A stretch of 5,893 nucleotides of DNA from Candidatus Gastranaerophilales bacterium (lineage in GTDB: Bacteria; Cyanobacteriota; Vampirovibrionia; Gastranaerophilales; Gastranaerophilaceae): the NCBI GenBank assembly GCA_021201175.1, contig JAJQFK010000090.1:1-5893 (forward strand). Direction: 5' to 3'. A program made the position numbers and the translations under genes. The notes below the pieces were generated by a model that was not told the origin of the DNA, ran no database searches, and was given only the letters and a program-made list of their open reading frames with translations. Of this stretch, positions 1 to 5,594 are shown piece by piece (position 1 is the first letter of the stretch; each line of letters opens with the position of its first letter).

Positions 1-9
1 CTTGAAAAG

Positions 10-61
10 GTGAGCCCCAATTTTTCGGTGACGAGGAGTCATCGAAAAATGCGGGTGACAC
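10..61. repeat. Long imperfect hairpin upstream of infA
   Basis: Arms 20-32 and 38-50 form a 13-bp stem (ATTTTTCGGTGAC against GTCATCGAAAAAT) with one G-U pair and a 5-base GAGGA loop. Short outer matches extend it: CCC 15-17 with GGG 53-55, and GTG 10-12 with CAC 59-61. There is no T-run after the stem, so it does not look like an ordinary intrinsic terminator. The purine-rich GGAG at the loop resembles the hairpin tips in the 440-856 repeats, so it may belong to the same family of palindromic elements (inference). The frame through it is open only from 1 to a TGA at 67-69 and matches no protein I recognise. It could be the tail of an upstream gene. Confidence 0.7.
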
Positions 62-90
62 TAGATTGAGATTGTTTTAAAGAGGAAAAA

Positions 91-306
91 ATGTCAAAAG
101 ACGTAATAGAATTTGAAGGAACAATAATAGAGTCATTGCCGAATGCAATGTTTAAAGTCGGATTAGAGAACGGGCATGAAATACTGGCTCATATATCCGG
201 AAAAATAAGAAAGAATTTTATAAAAATATTGCCCGGAGATAAAGTGAAAGTAGAAATGACTCCGTACGATTTGACAAGAGGCCGCATAACATACAGACTT
301 AAATAA
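91..306 (+). CDS. infA: Translation initiation factor IF-1
   Basis: IF1 binds the A site of the 30S subunit during initiation and assists IF2 and IF3. The 71-residue product has the usual family length and is a single OB-fold (S1-like) domain. The family motifs are visible: [17 protein letters not shown] near the N-terminus, then [30 protein letters not shown], ending in the typical RGRITYRLK. The wording is close to cyanobacterial IF1. The start is supported by the purine-rich AAAGAGG at 79-85. rpmJ follows after 19 bases with its own ribosome binding site, so the two are probably cotranscribed. No convincing promoter is seen in the 90 upstream bases. Confidence 0.98.
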   Translation: MSKDVIEFEGTIIESLPNAMFKVGLENGHEILAHISGKIRKNFIKILPGDKVKVEMTPYDLTRGRITYRLK

Positions 307-325
307 TAATATAAAGGAAACAGAC

Positions 326-439
326 ATGAAAGTAAGAGCTTCAGTAAAACCGCTTTGTGATAAATGCAAAGTGATTAAAAGAAAAGGCAGAGTAGCAATA
401 ATTTGTGAAAATCCGAAACACAAACAAAGACAAGGTTAG
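326..439 (+). CDS. rpmJ: Large-subunit ribosomal protein bL36
   Basis: This is a 37-residue protein of the 50S subunit, short enough to be missed by a length cutoff. It begins [17 protein letters not shown] and ends in NPKHKQRQG. Residues C11, C14, C27 and H32 form the CXXC...C....H zinc site of the C+ form of L36, so this is the zinc-dependent version. AAAGGA at 313-318 is the ribosome binding site. It sits in its usual place directly after infA. It ends in TAG at 437-439, after which the coding density breaks off for 477 bases before rpsM. Confidence 0.97.
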   Translation: MKVRASVKPLCDKCKVIKRKGRVAIICENPKHKQRQG

Positions 440-440
440 T

Positions 441-522
441 TTCACGTAGGCTGACCGAGCTTGCGAGGGAATGCCGAAGGGGCGTAAATCGGTCGGAGCG
501 CAAGAATACGCAGTATTCTGAA
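441..522. repeat. Diverged first unit of the hairpin-rich repeat
   Basis: This stretch resembles the middle of the two copies that follow. A GTAGG.TG block is followed by CCGAAG, then AAATC, then CGGAG, then a small hairpin. The hairpin arms are 503-509 and 513-519 (AGAATAC/GTATTCT, a perfect 7-bp stem with loop GCA). Two further complementary pairs occur: GACCGA 453-458 with TCGGTC 489-494, and CTTGCG 460-465 with CGCAAG 499-504. They interleave rather than nest, so they could form a pseudoknot or be alternative folds. No coding potential is seen. The match to the other copies is by eye and has gaps. Confidence 0.55.
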
Positions 523-683
523 GCGAAGATACAAGATTTCGCCGGAAGTGATAACTAAAGCAGTCTAATTTTCCGTAGGGTGGAACGAAGTGAACCCGAA
601 GTAATGAAAATCCGACGGAGTGACAAAATTGCGGAGCAATTTTAAAACGGAGTTAAGGATTTGAATGAAGGAATAATTAGAAA
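523..683. repeat. Direct repeat, copy A (161 bp)
   Basis: This copy is repeated at 697-856 with four substitutions and one single-base gap, about 97% identity, at a period of 174 bases. Inside it are GCGAA 523-527 with TTCGC 538-542; ATTTTC 568-573 with GAAAAT 606-611, enclosing GGGT 578-581 with ACCC 594-597; and a strong 8-bp hairpin AAAATTGC 625-632 with GCAATTTT 636-643 around loop GGA. No open reading frame, transposase or CRISPR-type short spacing is present. The unit is non-coding and probably transcribed as part of the operon mRNA. A palindromic interspersed element or a structured leader RNA are both possible. Confidence 0.95.
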
Positions 684-696
684 GAGTTAACAGCAG

Positions 697-856
697 GCGA
701 AGATACAAGATTTCGCCGGAAGTGATAACTAAAGCAGTCTAATTTTCCGCAGGGTGGAACGAAGTGAACCCGAAGTAATGAAAATCCGACGGAGTGGCAA
801 AATTGCAGAGCAATTTTAAACGGAATTAAGGATTTGAATGAAGGAATAATTAGAAA
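697..856. repeat. Direct repeat, copy B (160 bp)
   Basis: This is the second copy of the 523-683 unit, separated from it by the 13 bases 684-696. The 8-bp hairpin is preserved at 799-806 and 810-817; its only change from copy A is in the loop (GGA to AGA). Another change, T576 to C750, would weaken a possible CCGT/ACGG pairing, so that stem is less well supported. The remaining differences are A623 to G797, one A lost from an A-run after the hairpin, and G to A in the GGAGTT stretch. The high identity indicates a recent tandem duplication or ongoing conversion between the copies. The 60 bases 857-916 that follow are A-rich unique sequence carrying the rpsM ribosome binding site; no clear promoter is seen there. 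Confidence 0.95.
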
Positions 857-916
857 CAGTCAAGCAAGACAAAAAGATACAAAATCCAATAGAAATATAA
901 AGTAAAAGGAGAAAAT

Positions 917-1282
917 ATGGCAAGACTTGCCGGGGTTGATTTACCCCGTAACAAAAGAATGGTAATTGCGTTGACCTATATATTCGGTATAGGACCGGCG
1001 AGAAGTTCCAAGATATTGGCAGCATGCGGAATATCTGAGGATTTAAGAACAGATGATTTAACTGATGACAATATTAAAAAATTAAGAGAAGAAATTGCGC
1101 ATTACACAATAGAAGGTGATTTAAGACGTGAAGAATCTCTAAATATAAAAAGGTTAAGCGAAATAAACTCATACAGAGGAATGCGCCACAGACGCAAACT
1201 TCCTGCAAGAGGACAGAGAACCAAAACAAACGCGAGAACAAGACGCGGAAAGAAAACAGGACCAATTGCCAATAAGAAATAA
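917..1282 (+). CDS. rpsM: Small-subunit ribosomal protein uS13
   Basis: S13 sits in the head of the 30S subunit, contacts the P-site tRNA and forms bridges to the 50S subunit. The 121-residue length is normal. The N-terminal [20 protein letters not shown] and the following [10 protein letters not shown] helix-turn are diagnostic, as is the basic C-terminal signature at residues 87-111 ([20 protein letters not shown], then RTRRG). AAAAGGAG at 904-911 fixes the start. It opens the alpha-operon-type block, followed by rpsK after 20 bases. The long hairpin-rich gap upstream would lie in its mRNA leader if transcription continues from rpmJ. Confidence 0.98.
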   Translation: MARLAGVDLPRNKRMVIALTYIFGIGPARSSKILAACGISEDLRTDDLTDDNIKKLREEIAHYTIEGDLRREESLNIKRLSEINSYRGMRHRRKLPARGQRTKTNARTRRGKKTGPIANKK

Positions 1283-1302
1283 TTAAAGGAGTAATATAAA
1301 CA

Positions 1303-1689
1303 ATGGCTAGACCGGTAAAAACAAAAAAGAAAGAAAAAAAGAATGTATTGCAAGGTGTTGTACATATACAGTCAACATTTAATAATACAATCGTAACTTC
1401 AACAGATACACAGGGTAATGCTATTGCTTGGGCTTCTGCCGGAGGCTGCGGATTTAAAGGTGCAAGAAAAGGCACACCGTTTGCAGCGCAGTCAGCAGCA
1501 GAAAAGGTTGCAAAGCAATCAATAGACCAAGGAATGAAAAAGGTTGAAGTTTATATTAAAGGACCGGGTTCAGGCAGAGAAACAGCAATCAGAGCTATAC
1601 AGGCTGCCGGACTTGAAATTACCTTGATTAAGGACGTTACACCGATTCCTCATAACGGATGTCGTCCGCCGAAAAGACGCAGAGTATAA
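1303..1689 (+). CDS. rpsK: Small-subunit ribosomal protein uS11
   Basis: S11 lies on the 30S platform near the E site and the 3' end of 16S rRNA. The 128-residue product carries the family blocks [19 protein letters not shown] (residues 21-39), [19 protein letters not shown] (45-63), [13 protein letters not shown] (86-98) and the C-terminal [13 protein letters not shown]. The first 13 residues are lysine-rich, as is common. AAAGGAG at 1285-1291 is the ribosome binding site, 11 bases before ATG. It is followed by rpsD after 26 bases. Confidence 0.98.
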   Translation: MARPVKTKKKEKKNVLQGVVHIQSTFNNTIVTSTDTQGNAIAWASAGGCGFKGARKGTPFAAQSAAEKVAKQSIDQGMKKVEVYIKGPGSGRETAIRAIQAAGLEITLIKDVTPIPHNGCRPPKRRRV

Positions 1690-1715
1690 TAATAATAACG
1701 TAAGGAGTCATAAAA

Positions 1716-2318
1716 TTGGCTAAGTATACAGGACCATCAAATAAATTATTCCGTAACTACGGTGTTACGGATTTATCAAACAGAAAGCTGGTTTCTTCAT
1801 TAAGACAAAATGCATCTGGTCAGCATGGCGCAGCAAGAAAAAAACTTTCTGAATATGCAATTCACTTGAACGAAAAACAAAAAATTCGTTTAACATATCT
1901 TTTAAGTGAAAAACAGTTCGTTAGATATTACAATGAAGCAAGCAGAAGAAAAGGCGTTACAGGTACTATTCTTCTTCAGTTGTTAGAATCAAGACTTGAT
2001 AATATACTGTTTAGAACAGGGTTCGCAATTTCAAGAAAACAAGCAAGACAAATTGTTAATCACGGGCATGTTCTGGTAAACGGCAAAAGAGTTGATATAC
2101 CTTCTTTTATCGTAAAACCGTCTGATGTAATTACATTTAAAGAATCAAGTAATAATTTTGTGAAATCTGTCTTGGAATCAATCGATCTTGCGCTTGCTCC
2201 GGCATGGATAACAATAGACAAAGAAGCTTTAAAGTTGACATTTGACAGAATTCCCGAAAGAGAAGAATTGGATCCGGAGCTTAAAGAACAGCTTGTAATC
2301 GAGTTTTATTCTAAATAA
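1716..2318 (+). CDS. rpsD: Small-subunit ribosomal protein uS4
   Basis: S4 binds the 5' domain of 16S rRNA early in 30S assembly and, in several bacteria, represses its own operon. The 200-residue product starts MAKYTGPSNKLFRNYG, has the SGQHGAARKKLSEYA block at 34-48, and an S4 RNA-binding domain from about 92 to 155 with SRLDNILFRTGF and NHGHVLVNGKRVDIPS. No N-terminal zinc-binding cysteines are present, so it is the zinc-free form. The start codon is TTG, supported by TAAGGAG at 1701-1707 and by the conserved N-terminus; no upstream in-frame ATG is a plausible alternative. Its place between rpsK and rpoA is the widespread bacterial order, whereas in Cyanobacteria rpsD usually lies elsewhere. 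Confidence 0.98.
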   Translation: MAKYTGPSNKLFRNYGVTDLSNRKLVSSLRQNASGQHGAARKKLSEYAIHLNEKQKIRLTYLLSEKQFVRYYNEASRRKGVTGTILLQLLESRLDNILFRTGFAISRKQARQIVNHGHVLVNGKRVDIPSFIVKPSDVITFKESSNNFVKSVLESIDLALAPAWITIDKEALKLTFDRIPEREELDPELKEQLVIEFYSK

Positions 2319-2337
2319 TTGTAGGAGATTAATTATA

Positions 2338-3312
2338 ATGGAATTGAAAATAAAATGTATTAATACAACTACCAGTTCTGATGGTTCTCAATATGGTAAA
2401 TTTGTTGTAGAACCGTTAGAAAAGGGATTTGGTACAACAATAGGCAATGCTTTAAGGAGAGTATTATTATCTTCATTAGAAGGTGCCGCTGCAACATCAA
2501 TAAGAATAGAAGGTATAACACACGAATATACTTCAATTCCGGGGATTGTTGAAGATGCTATTGATATTATGTTAAACTTAAAAGGTTTGACAGTTAAAAC
2601 AGAAGATAAAGATCCTCAGCATTTGAAACTTGAAACGGATAAACCCGGACCTGTTCTTGCAGGAGATTTACAGTTACCGGCAGGTGTAAAAGTTGTAAAT
2701 CCTGATTGGTTGATTTGTACAATCTCTGAAGGCGGAAGTATTTCTGCGGATATAACTATAGAAACAGGAAAAGGCTATAGAACAGTTGATGTTCTAAAAG
2801 AAAATAAAGGCAATATTCCGATTGATTTATTACCTATCGATGCTTCATTTATGCCTATAAAAAGAGTAAGTTATAATGTTGAAAATACACGTGTAGGTGA
2901 TGTTATAGATTATGATAAACTGACTCTTGAAATATGGTCAAACGGAAGTATTGATGTAAGCAGTGCTTTAAGTCAGGCGGCTAATTTGTTGATTGAACAA
3001 TTTATGCAGATATCAGCAATTACCGGACAGCCTGCGGTTCTGAATAATCCGCATGTCGTTGAAGAAGTCGAAGAAGAATCACAAGCGCCAAGTATTTCTA
3101 TAGAAGATTTAGAATTATCTGTTCGTGCATATAACTGCTTAAAAAGAGCAAGTATTAATTCTTTAACGGAATTATTGAAAAAATCAGAACATGATTTACT
3201 AAATATAAAGAATTTTGGTAAAAAATCTTCTGATGAAGTTATAGAAAAACTGCATCAGGTCGGTTTGGAATTACAGCCAAATCCGGAAGGTGTAGAATTA
3301 GAAGAAGTATAA
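2338..3312 (+). CDS. rpoA: DNA-directed RNA polymerase subunit alpha
   Basis: The alpha dimer nucleates RNA polymerase assembly and contacts promoter UP elements and activators. The 324 residues comprise the N-terminal dimerisation/assembly domain (about 1-228, with KGFGTTIGNALRRVLLSSLE at 29-48), an acidic linker (about 229-251, VVEEVEEESQ) and the C-terminal domain (about 252-315). In the C-terminal domain the DNA-contact positions are kept: R263 and N266 in SVRAYNCLKR match E. coli R265 and N268, and N292, G294, K296 and S297 in NFGKKS match N294, G296, K298 and S299. The start follows TAGGAG at 2322-2327. It is full length and lies between rpsD and rplQ as usual. Confidence 0.99.
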   Translation: MELKIKCINTTTSSDGSQYGKFVVEPLEKGFGTTIGNALRRVLLSSLEGAAATSIRIEGITHEYTSIPGIVEDAIDIMLNLKGLTVKTEDKDPQHLKLETDKPGPVLAGDLQLPAGVKVVNPDWLICTISEGGSISADITIETGKGYRTVDVLKENKGNIPIDLLPIDASFMPIKRVSYNVENTRVGDVIDYDKLTLEIWSNGSIDVSSALSQAANLLIEQFMQISAITGQPAVLNNPHVVEEVEEESQAPSISIEDLELSVRAYNCLKRASINSLTELLKKSEHDLLNIKNFGKKSSDEVIEKLHQVGLELQPNPEGVELEEV

Positions 3313-3331
3313 TTACAAAAGGACAAATAAA

Positions 3332-3760
3332 ATGAGACACCAATGCAACAGTAACAGACTGTCCAGACCAAAAGATCAAAGAGATGCTTTACTAAGATCT
3401 TTAGCTACAGAACTGTTTTTACATGGCGAAATCACAACAACTATTTCAAAAGCTAAAGCATTAAAACCTTATGCTGAAGAAATAATTACCCTTGCAAAAA
3501 GGGGTGATTTACATGCCAGAAGGCAGGCTGCAAAATATATATTTGATGTAGAAACATCAAATTTTGTGGACAATGTAACAGGAGAAATTTTTGAAAGTGA
3601 GCAGGAAGGTAAAAAACTTGTACCGCTTACTGTATTAAGAAAATTATTCTGCGAAATAGGAAAGCAATACGAAAACAGAAACGGCGGATATACAAGAATA
3701 TATCACTTGCCGCCAAGACGCGGTGATGCTGCGGAAATGGCAATTATTCAATTAGTATAA
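3332..3760 (+). CDS. rplQ: Large-subunit ribosomal protein bL17
   Basis: L17 is a 50S protein near the peptide exit side of the subunit. The diagnostic N-terminus MRHQCNSNRLSRPKDQRDAL and block HGEITTTISKAKALKP are present, as is the C-terminal NRNGGYTRIYHLPPRRGDAA signature. At 142 residues it is longer than the roughly 116-130 of many bacteria. The extra length lies around residues 75-98 (FVDNVTGEIFESEQEGKKLV), between the two conserved halves. AAAAGGA at 3317-3323 is the ribosome binding site. Its TAA stop shares one base with the ATG of truA. Confidence 0.98.
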   Translation: MRHQCNSNRLSRPKDQRDALLRSLATELFLHGEITTTISKAKALKPYAEEIITLAKRGDLHARRQAAKYIFDVETSNFVDNVTGEIFESEQEGKKLVPLTVLRKLFCEIGKQYENRNGGYTRIYHLPPRRGDAAEMAIIQLV

Positions 3761-4557
3761 TGAATAGATATTTACTGGTAATGGAGTATATAGGTACATC
3801 ATATCAGGGCAGCCAAAAACAGCCGCAAAAAATGCTGAAATCCAATATTCCCGTAGTTACTATACAAGGGGAAGTGGAGAAGGCAATCAGTACATTGACA
3901 AAAACAAAAACCAAAACAATTTTTTCAGGCAGAACCGATGCCGGTGTTCACGCTAAAGGGCAGACTGCTCATTTTGATACGGAGCTTGAACTAAATCCGT
4001 GTAAGTTCGTTAATTCCATGAATGGTATTCTTCCGGGAACTATTAGTATAAGGGAATTAATAAAAGTCGAGAAAACGTTCCACGCACAAAAAAGTGCAAA
4101 GGCAAGATATTACAGATATACAATTGTAAATCGAAATCAGCGCAGTGCGTGGGATGAAAATTGTTTATTAGTAAAATACCCCTTGGATATAGACAGAATG
4201 AATGAATCATTAAGCTATATCCGCGGGGTACATGATTTTTCGGCATTTAAGAAAGTTAAAACTGAAAATCCGGCTAAAATATGTAATATGTATAAAGCGA
4301 AAGCATACAGGGATGGTGAATTCATTTATATAGATTTTATTGCAGACAGGTTTTTGTACAATATGATCAGATCGATCGTCGGAACTCTCCTAAAGATAGA
4401 AAGAAATTCTTTAGCCCCGAATACACTTAAAGAAATTCTGGAATCAAGGGATAAAACAAAAGCAGGTTCGACCATAAGCCCCGAGGGCTTAACATTAATA
4501 AAAGTAATATACAATGATATAAATATGGAGAAAGCTTATGAAAACTTATTCAGCTAA
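3760..4557 (+). CDS. truA: tRNA pseudouridine(38-40) synthase TruA
   Basis: TruA converts uridines 38-40 of the tRNA anticodon stem-loop to pseudouridine. The 265-residue product has the catalytic motif [17 protein letters not shown] at 56-72 with nucleophile D60, the conserved RYYRYTI (116-122), GVHDFSAF (156-163), [16 protein letters not shown] (198-213) and [13 protein letters not shown] (234-246). The usual YDGT near the N-terminus is YIGT here. A lysine/threonine run precedes the catalytic loop. The start overlaps the rplQ stop (TAATG) and has no clear Shine-Dalgarno at normal spacing, so translation is probably coupled to rplQ. The 3' end overlaps rplM by 20 bases. The rplQ-truA-rplM-rpsI order is also seen in Cyanobacteria. 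Confidence 0.97.
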   Translation: MNRYLLVMEYIGTSYQGSQKQPQKMLKSNIPVVTIQGEVEKAISTLTKTKTKTIFSGRTDAGVHAKGQTAHFDTELELNPCKFVNSMNGILPGTISIRELIKVEKTFHAQKSAKARYYRYTIVNRNQRSAWDENCLLVKYPLDIDRMNESLSYIRGVHDFSAFKKVKTENPAKICNMYKAKAYRDGEFIYIDFIADRFLYNMIRSIVGTLLKIERNSLAPNTLKEILESRDKTKAGSTISPEGLTLIKVIYNDINMEKAYENLFS

Positions 4558-4978
4558 ACCTCTTGAAGTAGAAAGAAAGTGGTACTTGTTAGATGCCGAA
4601 GGTCAAACACTCGGCAGATTAGCAGTATTTGCCGCAAATTTACTAAGAGGAAAGCACAAACCGCAATATACTCCAAATGTAGATACAGGAGATTTTGTAA
4701 TAATTATAAACTCAGCAAAAATCTGCATTTCAGGAAAGAAAGAAACAGATAAAATATATTATCATCACACAGGATATCCGGGCGGTTTAAAATCGGCATC
4801 ATTTAAGGAATTAATGGAAAAAGATGCAACACTTGCATTAGAGAAAGCTATAAAAGGTATGTTGCCGCATAATACATTAGGACAGGAACAGTTCAACAAA
4901 TTAAAAATATATGCAGGAAGCGAGCATCCTCATGCTGCACAAAAACCTGTTATTTATAAAGAAACGGAGGCTAAATAA
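4538..4978 (+). CDS. rplM: Large-subunit ribosomal protein uL13
   Basis: L13 is an early-assembling 50S protein. The 146-residue product has [20 protein letters not shown], then [52 protein letters not shown] and the C-terminal [20 protein letters not shown] and HPHAAQKP blocks, all typical of the family. The start lies inside the end of truA, a 20-base overlap in another frame, with GGAG at 4527-4530 as ribosome binding site. The overlap suggests translational coupling to truA. It ends TAATG, sharing one base with rpsI, its near-universal partner. Confidence 0.98.
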   Translation: MKTYSAKPLEVERKWYLLDAEGQTLGRLAVFAANLLRGKHKPQYTPNVDTGDFVIIINSAKICISGKKETDKIYYHHTGYPGGLKSASFKELMEKDATLALEKAIKGMLPHNTLGQEQFNKLKIYAGSEHPHAAQKPVIYKETEAK

Positions 4979-5373
4979 TGGCGAATAAAGAAATTATGGC
5001 AACCGGAAGAAGAAAAACTGCAATAGCTGTTGTTAAACTTGTAAAAGGAAAAGGCAGAGTATTTGTTAACGGTAAAACCTTTTCGGAATATTTTGGTAAC
5101 AGAGCAGCATTAGAGATGATGGTGTACAGACCTTTAGCATTAACTGATAATCAAGAAAAATATGATGTAAGAGTTAAAGCCGTAGGCGGTGGTGTTTGCG
5201 CCCAAGCCGGAGCAATAAAACATGGTATTTCAAGAGCATTATTAAAAATGAACGAAGAATATAAATCTGTTTTAAAATCAGAAGGTTTATTAACCAGAGA
5301 TGCCAGAGTTAAAGAACGTAAAAAATACGGAAGAAAAAGAGCAAGAAAGAGATTTCAGTTCTCAAAACGTTAA
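4978..5373 (+). CDS. rpsI: Small-subunit ribosomal protein uS9
   Basis: S9 sits in the 30S head, and its C-terminal tail reaches the P-site tRNA. The 131-residue product has ATGRRKTAIAVVKLVKGKG, VNGKTFSEYF, the signature GGGVCAQAGAIKHGISRALL and the basic tail ARVKERKKYGRKRARKRFQF ending in SKR, the conserved tRNA-contacting terminus. GGAGG at 4966-4970 is a strong ribosome binding site within the end of rplM. It is the last gene of the operon, with an intrinsic terminator 14 bases after its stop. Confidence 0.98.
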   Translation: MANKEIMATGRRKTAIAVVKLVKGKGRVFVNGKTFSEYFGNRAALEMMVYRPLALTDNQEKYDVRVKAVGGGVCAQAGAIKHGISRALLKMNEEYKSVLKSEGLLTRDARVKERKKYGRKRARKRFQFSKR

Positions 5374-5387
5374 TATTTTTATTTTAC

Positions 5388-5413
5388 AAAGACCTCCAAT
5401 ATGGAGGTCTTTT
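5388..5413 (+). terminator. Intrinsic terminator of the ribosomal operon
   Basis: Arms 5388-5398 (AAAGACCTCCA) and 5402-5412 (TGGAGGTCTTT) form a perfect 11-bp stem with a 3-base loop, ending in a short T-run at 5410-5413. It lies just behind the rpsI stop and very likely ends the operon transcript. The T-run is short, but the stem is strong. Confidence 0.92.
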
Positions 5414-5457
5414 AATATAATTAATATTGCCTGAACTGTCTTTGGATTTTTTAGTAA

Positions 5458-5482
5458 TTTGAATCAATACTTTATATTCAAA
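5458..5482. repeat. 7-bp inverted repeat in the region behind rpsI
   Basis: TTTGAAT at 5458-5464 and ATTCAAA at 5476-5482 are perfect inverted repeats separated by 11 bases. The shape would fit a protein binding site, but in such AT-rich DNA chance is a real possibility, and no gene with a recognisable start follows. Confidence 0.3.
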
Positions 5483-5523
5483 GTCAAACTACTGTAAAAT
5501 AGCGCGGCAATCTCTGCCATTTA

Positions 5524-5572
5524 TAAGTCTTGTACTTGTTGGGGGTAGAAACCCCAACCTTTGGACTACTTA
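5524..5572. repeat. GC-rich hairpin before the smc fragment
   Basis: GTTGGGG at 5538-5544 pairs perfectly with CCCCAAC at 5552-5558 around a 7-base loop. An outer pairing of TAAGT 5524-5528 with ACTTA 5568-5572 brackets an imperfect hairpin of 49 bases. No T-run follows, so it is a poor terminator. A stem of this kind close to a broken gene could be the end of an IS200/IS605-type element, but no transposase, TnpB remnant or matching left end is in the window. Confidence 0.5.
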
Positions 5573-5594
5573 ATTCCTTCATATTTCGTAATAA

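Noticed and set aside
1..69. C-terminal end of an upstream gene (map or adk expected in some relatives)
   Set aside because: The open frame to TGA 67-69 runs through the hairpin, and its 22 residues match no family end I can recognise.
834..862. Promoter for rpsM with TTGAAT as a -35 element
   Set aside because: The bases at the proper spacing downstream (CAGTCA near 857) do not resemble a -10 element. The TATAAA at 896-901 is too close to the ribosome binding site to serve as one.
440..916. CRISPR array in the repetitive gap
   Set aside because: There are only two long units of about 160 bases and one diverged unit, with a 13-base spacer. There are no short regular repeats with unique spacers and no cas gene in the window.
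816..1025. Minus-strand frame overlapping copy B and the rpsM start
   Set aside because: It overlaps the repeat and the start of rpsM, and has no recognisable protein features or ribosome binding site that I can see.
1074..1475. Minus-strand open frames opposite rpsM and rpsK (including 1102-1365)
   Set aside because: They are mirror images of confidently identified ribosomal genes, have no family resemblance, and have low-complexity F/L-rich translations expected from A-rich coding strands.
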